Below, one piece after another: positions 25,772-35,900 of a stretch of DNA of 64,000 nt. This DNA comes from DATAES01 sp963721305 (GTDB lineage Bacteria > Actinomycetota > Acidimicrobiia > Acidimicrobiales > JACDCH01), in the NCBI GenBank assembly GCA_963721305.1, contig CAVRIR010000003.1, forward strand, positions 1,061,127 to 1,125,126. Reading direction: 5' to 3'. The notes below the pieces were generated by a model. That model worked only from the letters and a program-made list of their open reading frames with translations. It did not search any database and was not told the origin of the DNA. The translations under genes and the position numbers were made by a program. Position 1 is the first letter of the stretch. Each line of letters begins with the position of its first letter.

Positions 25772-26940
25772 AGATCACCGAAATACGCACCAGAGTCGTT
25801 CAGTGGGAAGGAGAGACGGTTTCGCTTCCGCCGCACTTCTGCACGAACCCGATGGACCTAGTCGCTTTCCGCGAAGCGTCCATGGGGAACTTTGCGTTTC
25901 ACAACTGGTTGCTGGTGGAGATCTATACCGACGCCGGGCTGGTGGGCGTGGGCAATGCGGCGCTATCGCCAATGGTGACGAAATCGTTGATCGATATCTA
26001 CCTCAAGCCGCTGTTGCTGGGATCGGACCCATGGAATGTGGAGTATCTATGGCAGCAGATGTATCGACGCACGCTGGCGTTCGGACGCAAGGGCGTGGCT
26101 TTGGTGGCCATCTCAGCAGTGGATATAGCGCTCTGGGACCTGCTTGGCAAAGCAGCGAAACAACCGGTATTTCGTTTGCTCGGCGGCCGCACCAAAGAAC
26201 GCATTCCGGTCTACGCGAGCCGCTTGTATGCAATGCCGATTCCGGAACTGCGTGAGGAAGCCCAAAAGTATAAGGACGAAGGCTACACGATGATGAAGCT
26301 GCGCTTCGGCTGGGGGCCGCTCGACGGCGCCGAGGGCATGCAAAGAAATCTGGAACTGGTGCGCGCCGTGCGTGAGGTGGTCGGCGAAGGTGTGGACATC
26401 ATGACAGATGCCTACATGGGCTGGTCACTGGACTATGCCAAGCGCATGCTCCCGCTACTGGAGCCGTTTCACTTGCGCTGGTTGGAAGAGCCCGTGATTC
26501 CCGACGACACGCGCGGTTATAAGGAACTCAAGAGCTACGGACGCGTGCCGATTGCGGGCGGCGAGCATGAGTTCACGATCTTCGGGTTTCGTGAGCTGTT
26601 GGAAAACAATGCGGTCGATTACATCCAGTTCGATACAAACCGGGTGGGCGGCATCAGCCAGGCGCGCAAGATCTCCGCGTTGGCCGAGGCTTTCCAGATC
26701 CCGGTGGTTCCTCACGCGGGACAGATGCACAACTACCATGTGGTGATGGCGAGTCTGAACTCACCCATCGCGGAGTTCTTCCCTAAGGTGGATGTGGAGG
26801 TGGGGAATGAACTTTTCTGGTACATCTTCGATGGCGAGCCTGTGCCGAAGGACGGGCACATCGATTTGGACGATGAACTGCCGGGGCTCGGTCTGACAGT
26901 GAACGAGGAATCGTTGAAACGCTTCCGGATTGTCGAATGA
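25768..26940 (+). CDS. rhmD: L-rhamnonate dehydratase-like enolase superfamily enzyme
   Basis: 390 residues, intact. The N-terminal capping domain ends about residue 120; the barrel has YTMMKLRFGWGPLDGAEG with the KxR base position, DAYMGWSLDYAKR, WLEEPVIPDDTRGYKEL and IAGGEHEFTIFGF as metal ligands, and VVPHAGQMHNYHVVMASLNS. The HAGQMHNYH segment followed by EVGNELFWYIFDGEP and a DDELPGLGL end is how I recall L-rhamnonate dehydratases (EC 4.2.1.90), which form 2-keto-3-deoxy-L-rhamnonate. A related aldonate such as L-fuconate cannot be excluded, and would suit the nearby fucosidase. It is co-expressed with the transporter. Confidence 0.85.
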   Translation: MKITEIRTRVVQWEGETVSLPPHFCTNPMDLVAFREASMGNFAFHNWLLVEIYTDAGLVGVGNAALSPMVTKSLIDIYLKPLLLGSDPWNVEYLWQQMYRRTLAFGRKGVALVAISAVDIALWDLLGKAAKQPVFRLLGGRTKERIPVYASRLYAMPIPELREEAQKYKDEGYTMMKLRFGWGPLDGAEGMQRNLELVRAVREVVGEGVDIMTDAYMGWSLDYAKRMLPLLEPFHLRWLEEPVIPDDTRGYKELKSYGRVPIAGGEHEFTIFGFRELLENNAVDYIQFDTNRVGGISQARKISALAEAFQIPVVPHAGQMHNYHVVMASLNSPIAEFFPKVDVEVGNELFWYIFDGEPVPKDGHIDLDDELPGLGLTVNEESLKRFRIVE

Positions 26941-26968
26941 ACAAGAGCAGGAACAAAAGGGGAGAGGC

Positions 26969-27850
26969 ATGTCGAAGCAGCCGGTAGCGCTTCTGGGTAC
27001 AGGAACCATGGGAAGCGGAATGGCTCGCAACCTACGCAAAGCCGGCTTTCCGCTCGCCGTCTATAACCGCACTAAAGAGAGAGCTGAGCAACTGGCCGAA
27101 ACGGGAGCACAGATGGCGGACACTCCTGCGCAGGCTGCTGCGGGCGCGGCAGTAGTGATCTCCATGCTGGCGGATGATGATGCATCGCGCGAAGCATGGC
27201 TTGGTGCGCATGGCGCTGTTCCGGCGATGCAGCCTGGCGCTGTCGTCATCGAGTGCGGGACTGTGAGCCCGAAGTGGGTGCAAGAGTTGCACGAGGCGGC
27301 AGAAGCCCGCGGACTGCGGATGATGGACGCGCCGGTGACGGGCAGTCGTCCCCAAGCAAACGCCGGAGAGCTGACGTTTCTTGCAGGTACTGATCAGGCC
27401 ACACTCGAAACAGTGCGACCAGTCCTGGAGTCGATGAGCAAATCAGTCCTGCATGTTGGGCCAGTGGGAAGCGGGGCAGAACTCAAGCTCATCAACAACT
27501 TTCTTTGCGGTGTGCAGGTCGCTTCCTTTGCCGAGGCCATGGTCTGGATTGAGCGGAGTGAGTTGGACCGCGCACAGGCTCTGGAGTTCCTGAAGACGGG
27601 CGCAGCGGGGAGCGGCATCTTCAAAGCGATGTCGGAGCGAATGACTGCCCGAACCTATGAAGTGAACTTCCTGCTTCGGCTCATGGAGAAGGACATGCGA
27701 TATGCTCTGCAGGCGGCCGCGGCGACACAGACCACGCTGACAACGGCCGCCTGCGCGAACAAGCTATTCGAGCGAGCTGAAGCGGCAGGATACGGAGAGC
27801 GCGACATGGCTGCGGTCATCGAGGTTTTGCGCTCAAAGAACGAAGCCTAA
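26969..27850 (+). CDS. NAD(P)-dependent 3-hydroxyisobutyrate dehydrogenase-family oxidoreductase
   Basis: ATG 26,969 has a strong ribosome site (GGGGAGAGG). The Rossmann fold begins PVALLGTGTMGSGMARNLRK with the GxGxMGxxMA signature; MMDAPVTGSRPQANAGELTF is the substrate loop and GSGAELKLINNFLCGVQVAS carries the catalytic lysine. 293 residues, a normal length for HIBADH, tartronate semialdehyde reductase (GarR) and related beta-hydroxyacid dehydrogenases. It follows the dehydratase by about 28 bp and could reduce or oxidise an intermediate of the same pathway. The specific substrate is not evident. Confidence 0.88.
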   Translation: MSKQPVALLGTGTMGSGMARNLRKAGFPLAVYNRTKERAEQLAETGAQMADTPAQAAAGAAVVISMLADDDASREAWLGAHGAVPAMQPGAVVIECGTVSPKWVQELHEAAEARGLRMMDAPVTGSRPQANAGELTFLAGTDQATLETVRPVLESMSKSVLHVGPVGSGAELKLINNFLCGVQVASFAEAMVWIERSELDRAQALEFLKTGAAGSGIFKAMSERMTARTYEVNFLLRLMEKDMRYALQAAAATQTTLTTAACANKLFERAEAAGYGERDMAAVIEVLRSKNEA

Positions 27851-28356
27851 AGGCACATAGCTCTTCTGAAGGTCTTCTTGCACCACACACAATCGACAGG
27901 CATTGTCCGGGGCCCGACTACGGATAGGTCGTATCTGGATCTTTTCATGTGATCCGCCTGCAGTCTCGGGGAAGAGAGGGCTCTTAGAGGTTACCTGCCG
28001 GAATACGGCTTGACGCTCTGACTGTAGGTCGATCATCGCGTTGACTTTGAATAATGTGGCCAGCCCAGTCGCAACCGCATTGTTTCCGACACGCAGGCAA
28101 CTTGAGAAATCCGAAATGAGCCGACGACTTTACTGTCACTAGAGACAGTTGTGAGTTGCACTCCCTGTAACTAGGTTCATCTTCGTACATCAATTCTTCC
28201 GGACCGGATGAGTTTTGACTCGTTGGGACCCGGGAAGAGCACGTCTAATCCAATCAAATTGCGTCACAATATCTTGCGTTGTCTGAGTATGGAGGCGAGC
28301 TCATTGGGAGCGGTGACCGTTGGAACAAGGAACGCAACGAGCTGAGGAGAAAGCGA
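27851..28356. other. intergenic region without recognisable gene
   Basis: About 500 bp. Short open frames on the minus strand (27,833-28,036, 27,984-28,193) have no family signal, no ribosome site, and overlap the end of the oxidoreductase gene. The 3' part holds the leader of the TRIC-like gene, whose coding frame is open upstream to 28,279 without support. Confidence 0.5.
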
Positions 28357-29034
28357 ATGAATCTGCCAAACTTTCCGCACATTGATGAGTTCTCGGCCGG
28401 CATCAACGCGTTGAACGGGGTGCTCGTTGCGCGTAGTCCATCTCACAACCGCGGCTACACTGTTGCCGGGCTGCTGATCATGGCTTTCTTTGGCGGCATC
28501 GGCGGCGGCGTAACCCGCGATGTTTTACTCAACGAGATTCCTTCGCCACTTAAAGGCACAACTTATTTCATTGTATGCATGCTGATGGGATTGCTGGGAC
28601 TGGCGATCTACCAATACGCCGAATCTCGGGAAGAGAGATTTCGCAAGAGAACGCTGGCATTCTTCAAGTCGTTCACGCTCCCCTGGTTTGCAGTCTTGGG
28701 CGCGCATAGGGCGCTGGACCACGGCCTCGGGCTTTACGGCGCGATCCTCGTTGGGCTGGCGGCCACCACGGCCGGCGGAGTGTTTATCGACGTTTTCTCC
28801 GGTGTCACGCCTGAGATCGTTATGCCATCGGAGCACATTGTGACCAGCGCAGTGTTAGCGAGCACAGTCTACACGCTGATTGCGCTGGGGACGAAAAATA
28901 GCCTTTCGTTTTTTCCGACCACGTTGATTGCAGTGACGGTCGCGTTCCTCTTCCGAGTATTTGCGGTACGTGATCACTTCCCGCAATTGGTGCCGATGGC
29001 TCCGTCCGCAGCCGGTCCAGGCACGAAAGCGTAA
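28357..29034 (+). CDS. trimeric intracellular cation (TRIC)-like channel, UPF0126 family
   Basis: I start at ATG 28,357, which has GAGGAGAA before it, rather than at 28,279. The 225-residue product contains FSAGINALNGVLVARSP, LLIMAFFGGIGGGVTRDVLL with the glycine-rich GGGxxRDVLL motif, and a second equivalent repeat GAILVGLAATTAGGVFIDVF; this inverted double-repeat architecture and the two glycine motifs define bacterial TRIC-type channels (formerly UPF0126). Seven hydrophobic segments are visible. It probably conducts K+ or other monovalent cations through the inner membrane. Confidence 0.85.
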   Translation: MNLPNFPHIDEFSAGINALNGVLVARSPSHNRGYTVAGLLIMAFFGGIGGGVTRDVLLNEIPSPLKGTTYFIVCMLMGLLGLAIYQYAESREERFRKRTLAFFKSFTLPWFAVLGAHRALDHGLGLYGAILVGLAATTAGGVFIDVFSGVTPEIVMPSEHIVTSAVLASTVYTLIALGTKNSLSFFPTTLIAVTVAFLFRVFAVRDHFPQLVPMAPSAAGPGTKA

Positions 29035-29104
29035 GTCTCTTGGACAAAAGATCCGCAACTCAATTCCGCCACGATCGTAGAGCGCAAGTCTTAGGGATGG
29101 TCCG

Positions 29105-29524
29105 ATGAGCCTTGCTGAGCCAACTCCAAAAGACAGGGGCACAGTGCTTGCGGAAGAGCGAACAGATCTTGCTCTCCGGCGCACGATCATTGCGTCGGAG
29201 AGAACCCTGATGGCCTGGATCCGAACCTCTCTTTCGATGATCGGATTTGGGTTCACGATTTATAAGTTCTTCCAGTATCTGCCCGAAGATATCGCGGCTG
29301 GGAACATCAGCCGTCCGCAGGCGCCACGCAACCTGGGACTGAGTCTCATCGCTCTGGGCACTCTGGCTTTGGCCGCCGCGGCTTTGCAGCACGCTAATTT
29401 TCTAAAGGACATCGGAGCACCACAGAAGCTGTACAAATCCATCTCGTTTGTCGTGGCAATATTCGTCATCCTTATTGGGGTCATCACCTTCTACGGTGTT
29501 CTTTTGCGCAAGGGGCCGTTTTAG
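29105..29524 (+). CDS. DUF202 (YidH-like) inner membrane protein
   Basis: 139 residues. The family motif is clear: ERTDLALRRTIIASERTLMA, then WIRTSLSMIGFGFTIYKFFQ. Two further helices follow, LGLSLIALGTLALAAAAL and ISFVVAIFVILIGVITF. DUF202 proteins have three helices, and no enzymatic function is known. It lies 70 bp downstream of the TRIC-like gene and may share its transcript. Confidence 0.9.
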   Translation: MSLAEPTPKDRGTVLAEERTDLALRRTIIASERTLMAWIRTSLSMIGFGFTIYKFFQYLPEDIAAGNISRPQAPRNLGLSLIALGTLALAAAALQHANFLKDIGAPQKLYKSISFVVAIFVILIGVITFYGVLLRKGPF

Positions 29525-29575
29525 AAAGAGGCATCGCGGCTGGAGTCTACCCGATGCATGCTTATGACCGCATGC

Positions 29576-30040
29576 CTAGGGCTGCGAGTTATGATGCGAC
29601 CAGACTTCCTGTATGACCGTAAAGAGAAAAGCGGTGGTGAGCCCAAACAGGATCCATCCGTCCAACGCCTCGAGCGAGCCCATGAGCCGCCACTGCGCGT
29701 CCAGAGTGAGCTTGTCGTTGCCGAAAGTGGTCATAGCGCCCAGCGAATACAGCATGGCAGTCTTCCGGTCAGGTAGGGCGTCAAGCAGAAAGTAGGCGAT
29801 GGCCCACCCTGCTGCCTCGATGCCGTGCAGAACTACGGCACCAAGGGCCGTTCCTCCGACTACAGACAGTGACACCGCATCGGCGAGACCTCTATTCCGA
29901 CGCGATTTCAATATCGAGCCCACGAGCCGCCTCAACATCCCAAGCCAGTAGGCGTGGAAGATGACAGTAACAACAATGAGGGGCATGCTCCATGCCCAGT
30001 CGGAACCCCAGGGAGCGACGTTCGATGGGCTCAGCGTCAC
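29576..30040 (-). CDS. two-helix ion-channel-like membrane protein
   Basis: GTG 30,040 has AGGAG four bases upstream and overlaps the methyltransferase stop (GTGA); the frame is open further but that is inside the methyltransferase. The 154 residues carry a first helix (LIVVTVIFHAYWLGML), a second (LGAVVLHGIEAAGWAIAYFL), a pore-loop-like segment (YSLGAMTTFGNDKLTL) and a last helix (ILFGLTTAFLFTVIQEVW). The pore loop resembles a degraded K+ selectivity filter between two helices, as in two-pore-domain-like bacterial channels, but lacks a clean GYG. Function unproven. Confidence 0.7.
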   Translation of the reverse strand: MTLSPSNVAPWGSDWAWSMPLIVVTVIFHAYWLGMLRRLVGSILKSRRNRGLADAVSLSVVGGTALGAVVLHGIEAAGWAIAYFLLDALPDRKTAMLYSLGAMTTFGNDKLTLDAQWRLMGSLEALDGWILFGLTTAFLFTVIQEVWSHHNSQP

Positions 30041-31360
30041 ACTGCTCCTATTTCTAGTGGAGCATCGGACGTTACGGAGGAGTTGTCCCGGCTGGCTGAT
30101 GCGTCGAAGACTACCTGATCGTGCCACCAGAGCCTCTCAAAGAAGGCGCGTCCCATCTCGAGACCGGCCTGATCCTCTCCTCGTTGCAGACTCGTGGTAA
30201 GAATTTCGGATACGGTGCGTTGCCCATCTATCGCATCGAACAAACGCTTCTCTGCACGATGCACGACCATAAAGAGATCCTTGTAGGAGTGAGTTTGATT
30301 TATCAGAACTGCATCCGCACCGCGAGGCAGCCGCTCTTGAACGCAGATCGTCTCCGACATGCGGATAGGCACATACTGGAGCCAGACATTCTCCGTGAAG
30401 TTTATTGGGAGGACGCCGGTCGATTGATCGTCGCGATACACAATCGCGCTATGGCGAACCATTGTGCCGCGAAAGAGTTCCGCGGTGGCGTATTGCTCCG
30501 TCGAGGGAAGATTGGCCATCCGGGTGGCCTGCGGAATATGCGCCATCAGCCCACAGCGCGGCGAGTAGGGCGCCTGCTTTATCCATCTGCCGAATTTCAT
30601 TCCTCCGTGCTGGATGAAATCGAAGAACTGCGGAACGGAGTATGCACGGTCTTGTGGATGGAGAAGCGCATCGGCGAGCGCAGTCTCCTCCTGAAAGTCT
30701 GGAGCCTGGCGTAACAGGTTTTCCAACGGATGTCCTGCGGGCAACATCCGAAGCGCAGCAATGAGATCGCGGATGCCTTCGTCCGTCGCACGGATGCCGA
30801 TCCGTCTGCAGAACTCCTGCAACATATAGATACCGGTCCGGCCGTACGGCGCATAGACCATCAAGTGCATTGCACCGTCATGCTTAAGGACGCTGCGCAG
30901 AGCTGCCAGGCCAGCATCGGGATCCTCGAGGTGATGAAGAACTCCGGTGCAGACAATCTGATCGAAGGTCTTTCCCAGGTCTCTCACGCGATCGATAGGA
31001 AGCTGGAACACGTGGAGGTTCGCCTAAGTTGTATTTGCGTTTGAGCTCTTCGGTGCATCGCACGCTCGTCGCGCTAATGTCGACACCGATAACCTGAGCC
31101 TCAGGCCAGCGCAGCGCATGCTTTGCCGCCTGCGACGTTCCGCAGCCCGCGACGAGGATGGAATGATCTTCCCGATAAGCTCTGTTGGGCCAAAAGAGAT
31201 GATAATCCGCGCGTCGCCGGGCAGGATCTCGCCAGCTCTGCCGATATCTATCAAGGCTATCGACTGGTGGCGGATAAGGATAGCGGTCGTAGAAATCCCG
31301 CACTTCTTCTGCTACATCGAACGGTGGCGCGGGATATTCGGCAGATTGGCTCATAGTCAT
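30037..31360 (-). CDS. class I SAM-dependent methyltransferase, one frameshift
   Basis: From ATG 31,360 (or 31,354) the first frame gives EVRDFYDRYPYPPPVDSLDR, the SAM site SILVAGCGTSQAAKHALRWP and VIGVDISATSVRCTEELKRK. Near 31,022 the frame changes to FQLPIDRVRDLGKTFDQIVC, TGVLHHLEDPDAGLAALRSV and YAPYGRTGIYMLQEFCRRIG, then a long C-terminal region of some 200 residues ending in a winged-helix-like segment (EKRLFDAIDGQRTVSEILTT). About 440 residues restored. The RYPYPP opening and extended C-terminus match a bacterial group with no assigned substrate. Its stop overlaps the ion-channel-like gene. Confidence 0.85.
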
Positions 31361-31445
31361 TGCTGCGTCGTAACGAGATTACGGCGCTATCTAAGTATCT
31401 GCGGATGAGCTTGCTTCGAATAATCATTGTAAGCACCATGGAAGA

Positions 31446-31463
31446 GGAGGTCTCTCGACCTCC
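31446..31463. terminator. short stem-loop between sulfatase and methyltransferase genes
   Basis: GGAGGTC pairs with GACCTCC around loop TCTC. On the minus strand it lies just after the sulfatase stop, so it may end that transcript. It is not followed by a T run. Confidence 0.45.
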
Positions 31464-31483
31464 CCTTCGACAGGTTAGTTAGT

Positions 31484-33092
31484 TCATTTGGCGACTAACG
31501 CGGGCTTTTCTCTAGTCTTATCGGCTCCATCGGCTCCAGCTTGAGCGGCTGCCTTCGCTTTCTGTGCGGCGTATGCGGCCTGCTTGGCCCCAACGACTGC
31601 ATCACGGTGTCGAGGTTGAATGAGGCCGCCTTCTGACGCGGCGGATATTTGACGAAGTTCTCGATTTGGGCGCCAACGACTGCCTGAGCCATGGTAAAGC
31701 TGCGGGACGTGATCGACCATCCAATCGAGGTAGGTGTTGGAGTTGAAATCGGCGCGTTCGAACGGATCGCGACGCAGGTTGAAGATATGCGGAAGCCGCA
31801 GCTTCACCAAAGGCTCTGCCCATGCTCGTCATGTCGTCGCGCGCTGCACCTCAAATATCATCTTGTAGTCGCCCACTCGAACCGCCATGACGCCGCCGTC
31901 ATCGCTGACGTAGAAGAAGGAATCTCTGGGGCTCTCCTTCACCTCGCCGGTGAGATAGGGCAGCATGTTGATCCCGTCGATACAGACGTTGAAGGTCTTG
32001 TCTCCGGCCTTGTAGCCGTCGAGGAGCTTCTCGCTTACGTCCGGCTCGCCCGCCGCGGCCAGCAAGGTCGGCAGCATGTCCTGGTGGCAGACGATGCCGT
32101 TCAGCACCGAACCCGCCTTGATCTTGCCGGGCCAGCGCAAGAACGCCGGAACACGCCAGGCGCCTTCCCAGTTCGTGTCCTTCTGGCCGCGGAACGGTGT
32201 ATTGGCGCCATCGGGCCAGGTGTCGTTCTCCGGGCCGTTGTCAGTGGAATACATGACGATGGTGTTATCGGCGATGCCCAGCTCGTCGAGCTTGTCGAGC
32301 ATCATGCCGATTTGCTCGTCGTGGGTGACCATCCGATCGCTGTAGTCGTCCTGCCCGCTCTTTCCGCGGTTCTTGTCGGCGAGGTGGGTTCTGAAGTGCA
32401 TCGCGGTCGAGTTGTACCAGAGAAAGAAGGGCTGATCCGCTTTCGCCTGCTTCTCCATCCAGTCGAGAGCGGCCGATGTGATCTCTTCATCGATGGTCTC
32501 CATGCGCTTCTTGGTGAGCGGGCCGGTGTCTTTAATCGTCTGCTTTCCCACTCGGACCAAAGCGTGGATCGTCCGGCTCTGTACTGTCGGTGTCAGTGGC
32601 CTTGCAGTGAAGGACGCCGCGCGGTCCGAACATCTCCTTGAACTTCGGGTCTTTGGGATAGTCGGGCAGTTCCGGCTCTTCTTCGGCGTTCAGGTGATAG
32701 AGATTGCCGAAGAATTCGTCGAATCCGTGGACGGTGGGCAGGAACTCATTCTTGTCGCCGAGGTGGTTCTTGCCGAACTGACCGGTGGCGTAGCCGAGCG
32801 GCTTGAGCAGTTCGGCGATGGTGGGATCTTCCGGCTGAAGTCCGAGATCGGCGCCGGGCATGCCAACTTTGGTCAGGCCGGTGCGGAGCGGGTTTTGGCC
32901 AGAGATGAAGGCCGCGCGTCCAGCGGTGCAGCTTTGCTGGCCGTAGTAGTCGGTGAAGGAGACACCTTCGTTGGCGACGCGGTCGATGTTCGGCGTTCGA
33001 TAGCCCATCATGCCACGGCTGAAGTGGCTGATGTTCCAAATGCCAATGTCGTCGCCCCAGAGGATCAGGATGTTTGGTTTCTTTGCAGCCAT
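31484..33092 (-). CDS. arylsulfatase (CTAGR type), several frameshifts
   Basis: From ATG 33,092 the protein starts MAAKKPNILILWGDDIGIWN, with the metal-binding DD, and has SCTAGRAAFISGQNPLRTG, in which the cysteine of CxAGR is the formylglycine precursor. GYATGQFGKNHLGD and HGFDEFFGNLYHLN follow. Near 32,545 the frame changes and MYSTDNGPENDTWPDG, carrying the second metal site, appears, continuing to DYKMIFEVQRA. Near 31,830 a third frame gives LRLPHIFNLRRDPFERADF, and further shifts near 31,690 and 31,610 lead to the stop 31,484. About 535 residues. No signal peptide, so cytoplasmic. It should need the FGE-YkvA protein at 16.7 kb. Confidence 0.85.
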
Positions 33093-33199
33093 GACTGGAT
33101 TCCTTCCTTAAGTCGGTTGATTCTGTTGAAATTGCCAGCTCGTGTCGAAGGAGCTCGCACAAAGGCCAATGCTCCACTGAACTTTTACATCGTTGTCTT

Positions 33200-33622
33200 T
33201 CAGCTATCTCCGGTTGCTCGTTCCTTCACTACGCGCTCACGTTCACGCCGCACGATTCGATTGATAGGCCCGCGAATCAGCAAGTACGGCACAATGGCCA
33301 GAATGATTGCGACCAATATCGCCTCGACCAGGATAGACTCACCACCGATGCTCGATCAGCTGGTAGACGATGTCGATCAGAATCGCGAGGATGAACACCT
33401 TCCCAATCGATTTCCAACCGTCCTTCAGCATCGCCTCGCGTTCTCCGTGATCGGTGAGAGCACCCCAGAAATAGGGCGGCTGTCACCCTGGCGGCGTCTT
33501 TCAGCCCCTCGCGAACTCGCAAAAAAAATCGCCATCGCGGGTTGCATCACGAGACGGAACTTCATCGGACCTGTTACTCGAGCGATCAAGCTCTCCCAGA
33601 CGCGAAAAAACATGTGCTCCAT
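33200..33622 (-). CDS. small membrane protein, multiply frameshifted
   Basis: ATG 33,622 starts MEHMFFRVWESLIARVTGPM and FRLVMQPAMAIFFA; a run of eight T then breaks the frame. Subsequent frames give VREGLKDA, YFWGALTDHGEREAMLKDGW, IGKVFILAILIDIVYQLIE and a final helix ILVEAILVAIILAIVPYLLI followed by a basic tail, stop at 33,200. The restored protein of about 140 residues has three hydrophobic segments. I do not know its function. It follows the DUF1622 gene by 25 bp and precedes the arylsulfatase, so the three may be an operon. Confidence 0.6.
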
Positions 33623-33646
33623 AGCTGGTCTTCTCCTATCCAGTCG

Positions 33647-34001
33647 TTATCGGGAAGGTGGGATGGGTGCCTGCTGCCACGGCCAACGGCCTTCCATCTC
33701 CACCGCCAGCGACCAGCTCAAAAAAGTGCGAGTCAGGATGATTGCGGCCAGGACCCGATGTTCAAAGGGTAGGCGCCAAAGTTACTGTGCGGATTACATC
33801 TGCCGCGACAAGGAACTCCAAACCCAGCGACAGTGTCCTGCCCAGTAGAAGCTTGTATCTCTGGTAGGGATCTTTGGCGTGCCGGCCGGTATGCAGCAGA
33901 TATCGGACCGACGCCCAGAAAAAGACACCCACGATGAGAGCGACGGCCATCAGCTCTATGGCCGAAGCTCCGCCGTCTATCAAAGTGCGAAGATTATTCA
34001 T
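33647..34001 (-). CDS. DUF1622 family membrane protein, one frameshift
   Basis: From ATG 34,001 (GGGAG just upstream) the product reads GGASAIELMAVALIVGVFFW, then YQRYKLLLGRTLSLGLEFLV and ADVIRTVTLAPT, the usual DUF1622 pattern of a first helix and a membrane-associated RxxxGRxLxLGLEFLVAADI region. A C run near 33,768 breaks the frame; the alternative reads FEHRVLAAIILTRTFLSWSL then AVEMEGRWPW, ending at 33,647. About 118 residues, three helices, role unknown. I did not use the earlier in-frame start at 34,070. Confidence 0.8.
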
Positions 34002-34183
34002 GCTCCCGGTTCTCTTCCCATGTTGACGCTGTGTATTGCTGAGTAATGCAACCGCTTTTTTAAGAGACACGACAGAGAGAACAACGCAATGCTGAGAAAC
34101 GAATGTTTTCCAAAGTCGACCTCGCGAGCGAGGCTGTCTTTCGCGGGTTTTAGTTCACTACGACCACGTTGATCGCGGTACTG

Positions 34184-35900
34184 TCAACTGCGACAGACTC
34201 TGCGGTGCGAGCAGAGGGAGCAGATCGAAGACGCCGCAGGGGTTCGTCTCCAACGCTCCGCACTACGTCGTAATAAGGTCCCAGGGATTTCGTGAGAGCC
34301 GCCTGGATCAACTATGGTCAAGACCCAATTGCAGTTGGCCCTCAGTCGATCGGAAGCAACTCCGGAATCGCGGGGAATGACCCCGTCGCTGGTTTGGCCA
34401 TCGAAATTCAATGCGCGCGCGACGTCTCAGCTTGCCGCTGAGCCCGGATCTCTTCTTGTGCCAGTTTGTAGGCGACATAGTATTTGTAAATATTTGCCAC
34501 GTAGATGACTGTCTCTTGTCCGATCTCTTTAGCCGCAACCAGTTTACCGCATTTTTGCCAACGGGATCAGAATAGAGTCCATCCCGGTTGCCTCCTTGCG
34601 CAGCTTCTCGATCCGGTTAGGCCCGGCGTTATAGTTGGCGAACACGAACAGGGTCTTGTTCAGAGGATCGATCTTCGGGTCATTGAAATAGGTGTCCTGG
34701 ATACTTCGCATCATCTTGGCGCCGGCATGAATATTGTTGTCAGCCGTCCCAACGTTCGAAATGTTGATGGGCGAAGCCGCAGCATCCTGGGATTACCTGC
34801 ATGATGCCTACTGCGCCGCTCGGGTTTCTTCTGCTCTGGTCCAATAGCGATTCCTGATAGCCCTGCGCAGCCAGCATCAAATCGTCGAAGCCATACTCTC
34901 CTGCGTACTTTTGGAAAGTCGCGACGAGCGTCTGAAACTTCTTCATCTCCTCCGCAGACGTCGAATTAGTCACCCACTTGTGCTTTGCAGGATGCCGTCG
35001 AAGCAACGTATTGCCGAAGGAAGTTCAGCGCATGCAATTCGACAAATTCGTCAACCAGCTCCTTAAGTCCGGGTTGTTCTTGCGCATGACCCAGGCGAGT
35101 TGTGCTCCACTCGCAATTACGAGTTCGGGTCGACTGAGATTGTTAGCACCTACAACCAAAGGGCGGCGCGTTGTTTGGTTGTCACGGTTCCGGGAGTAAA
35201 CCTGCGTTCACCATCTGTACTAGGTCGTCGTCCGTCAAATTCTTGTCAGCGGCCTTGATTACGATCGCCCGTTTGCCGGCCTTTACGAGCTCCGCATTCG
35301 CCTTTTGCAGGTTTTGGTAATAGGTGGTCAGCGGATTGGCATAGACCTCTTTGCCGCCGAGGTCTGCAAGGCTGGCGGCGGGGCCGAAGCTCGATCCAGT
35401 TACAACAATTTGGCTCACGTTGTCTTCTATCGGTGTGGAGAACGCCACTCGCTTTTCGCGGTCGGGCGTCACGACCACTCCATATGCAATCACATCCCCC
35501 AACCCCTGCGACAACGCCGCTTCAAGTTGGTCCATTCGAACGGGGAGAAATGTGACGGTCACTGGCAGCTTGCCTGTCTTCAGCTTCTGATTGGCAAACT
35601 TCTGAAACTCCTGCAATGCCTCGTACATCACCCCTCTGGGCTGCCCCTTATCGTAAAAAAATGAGATGGGGCTTTGGATGACGAGTGCTCGAATGTTGCG
35701 CCGCTTCCCATATCGTCGAGGTCACCCGTGTCTCGCTCGAAGCTCACTGGTAGAGTGAGGCTGTTTGAAGGCGCGGCCGGTTCGTCACGGAGAAACGGTT
35801 TAGCAACCGTGGTGGGTGCCTTTGCGTGATTCGTATCGACTTCCGGTGTAGTTTGCTTGTTGCACGCGATCAAAAGAAGAAGAGCAGATAGCGGAAGCAC
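34184..35900 (-). CDS. MltF-like membrane-bound lytic murein transglycosylase, many frameshifts
   Basis: A lipoprotein signal (ALLLLIAC at about residue 12) starts at 35,900. A periplasmic solute-binding domain follows: MYEALQEFQKFANQKLKTGK, LEAALSQGLGDVIAYGVVVT, AFSTPIEDNVSQIVVTGSSF and NLTDDDLVQMVNAGLLP. Then, in changing frames, GAQLAWVMRKNNPDL, LMLAAQGYQESLLDQSRRN with the catalytic glutamate of the SLT domain, SGAVGIMQVIP, ASPINISNVGTADNNIHAGA, FVFANYNAGPNRIEKLRKEA and VIYVANIYKYYVAYKL. This order is that of MltF, which cleaves peptidoglycan to 1,6-anhydro products. At least five shifts are needed. The last frame runs to 34,184, but the true end may be nearer 34,410. Confidence 0.8.

Noticed and set aside
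27833..28193. Small minus-strand open frames after the oxidoreductase gene
   Set aside because: No ribosome sites, no recognisable motifs, and partial overlap with the neighbouring gene.
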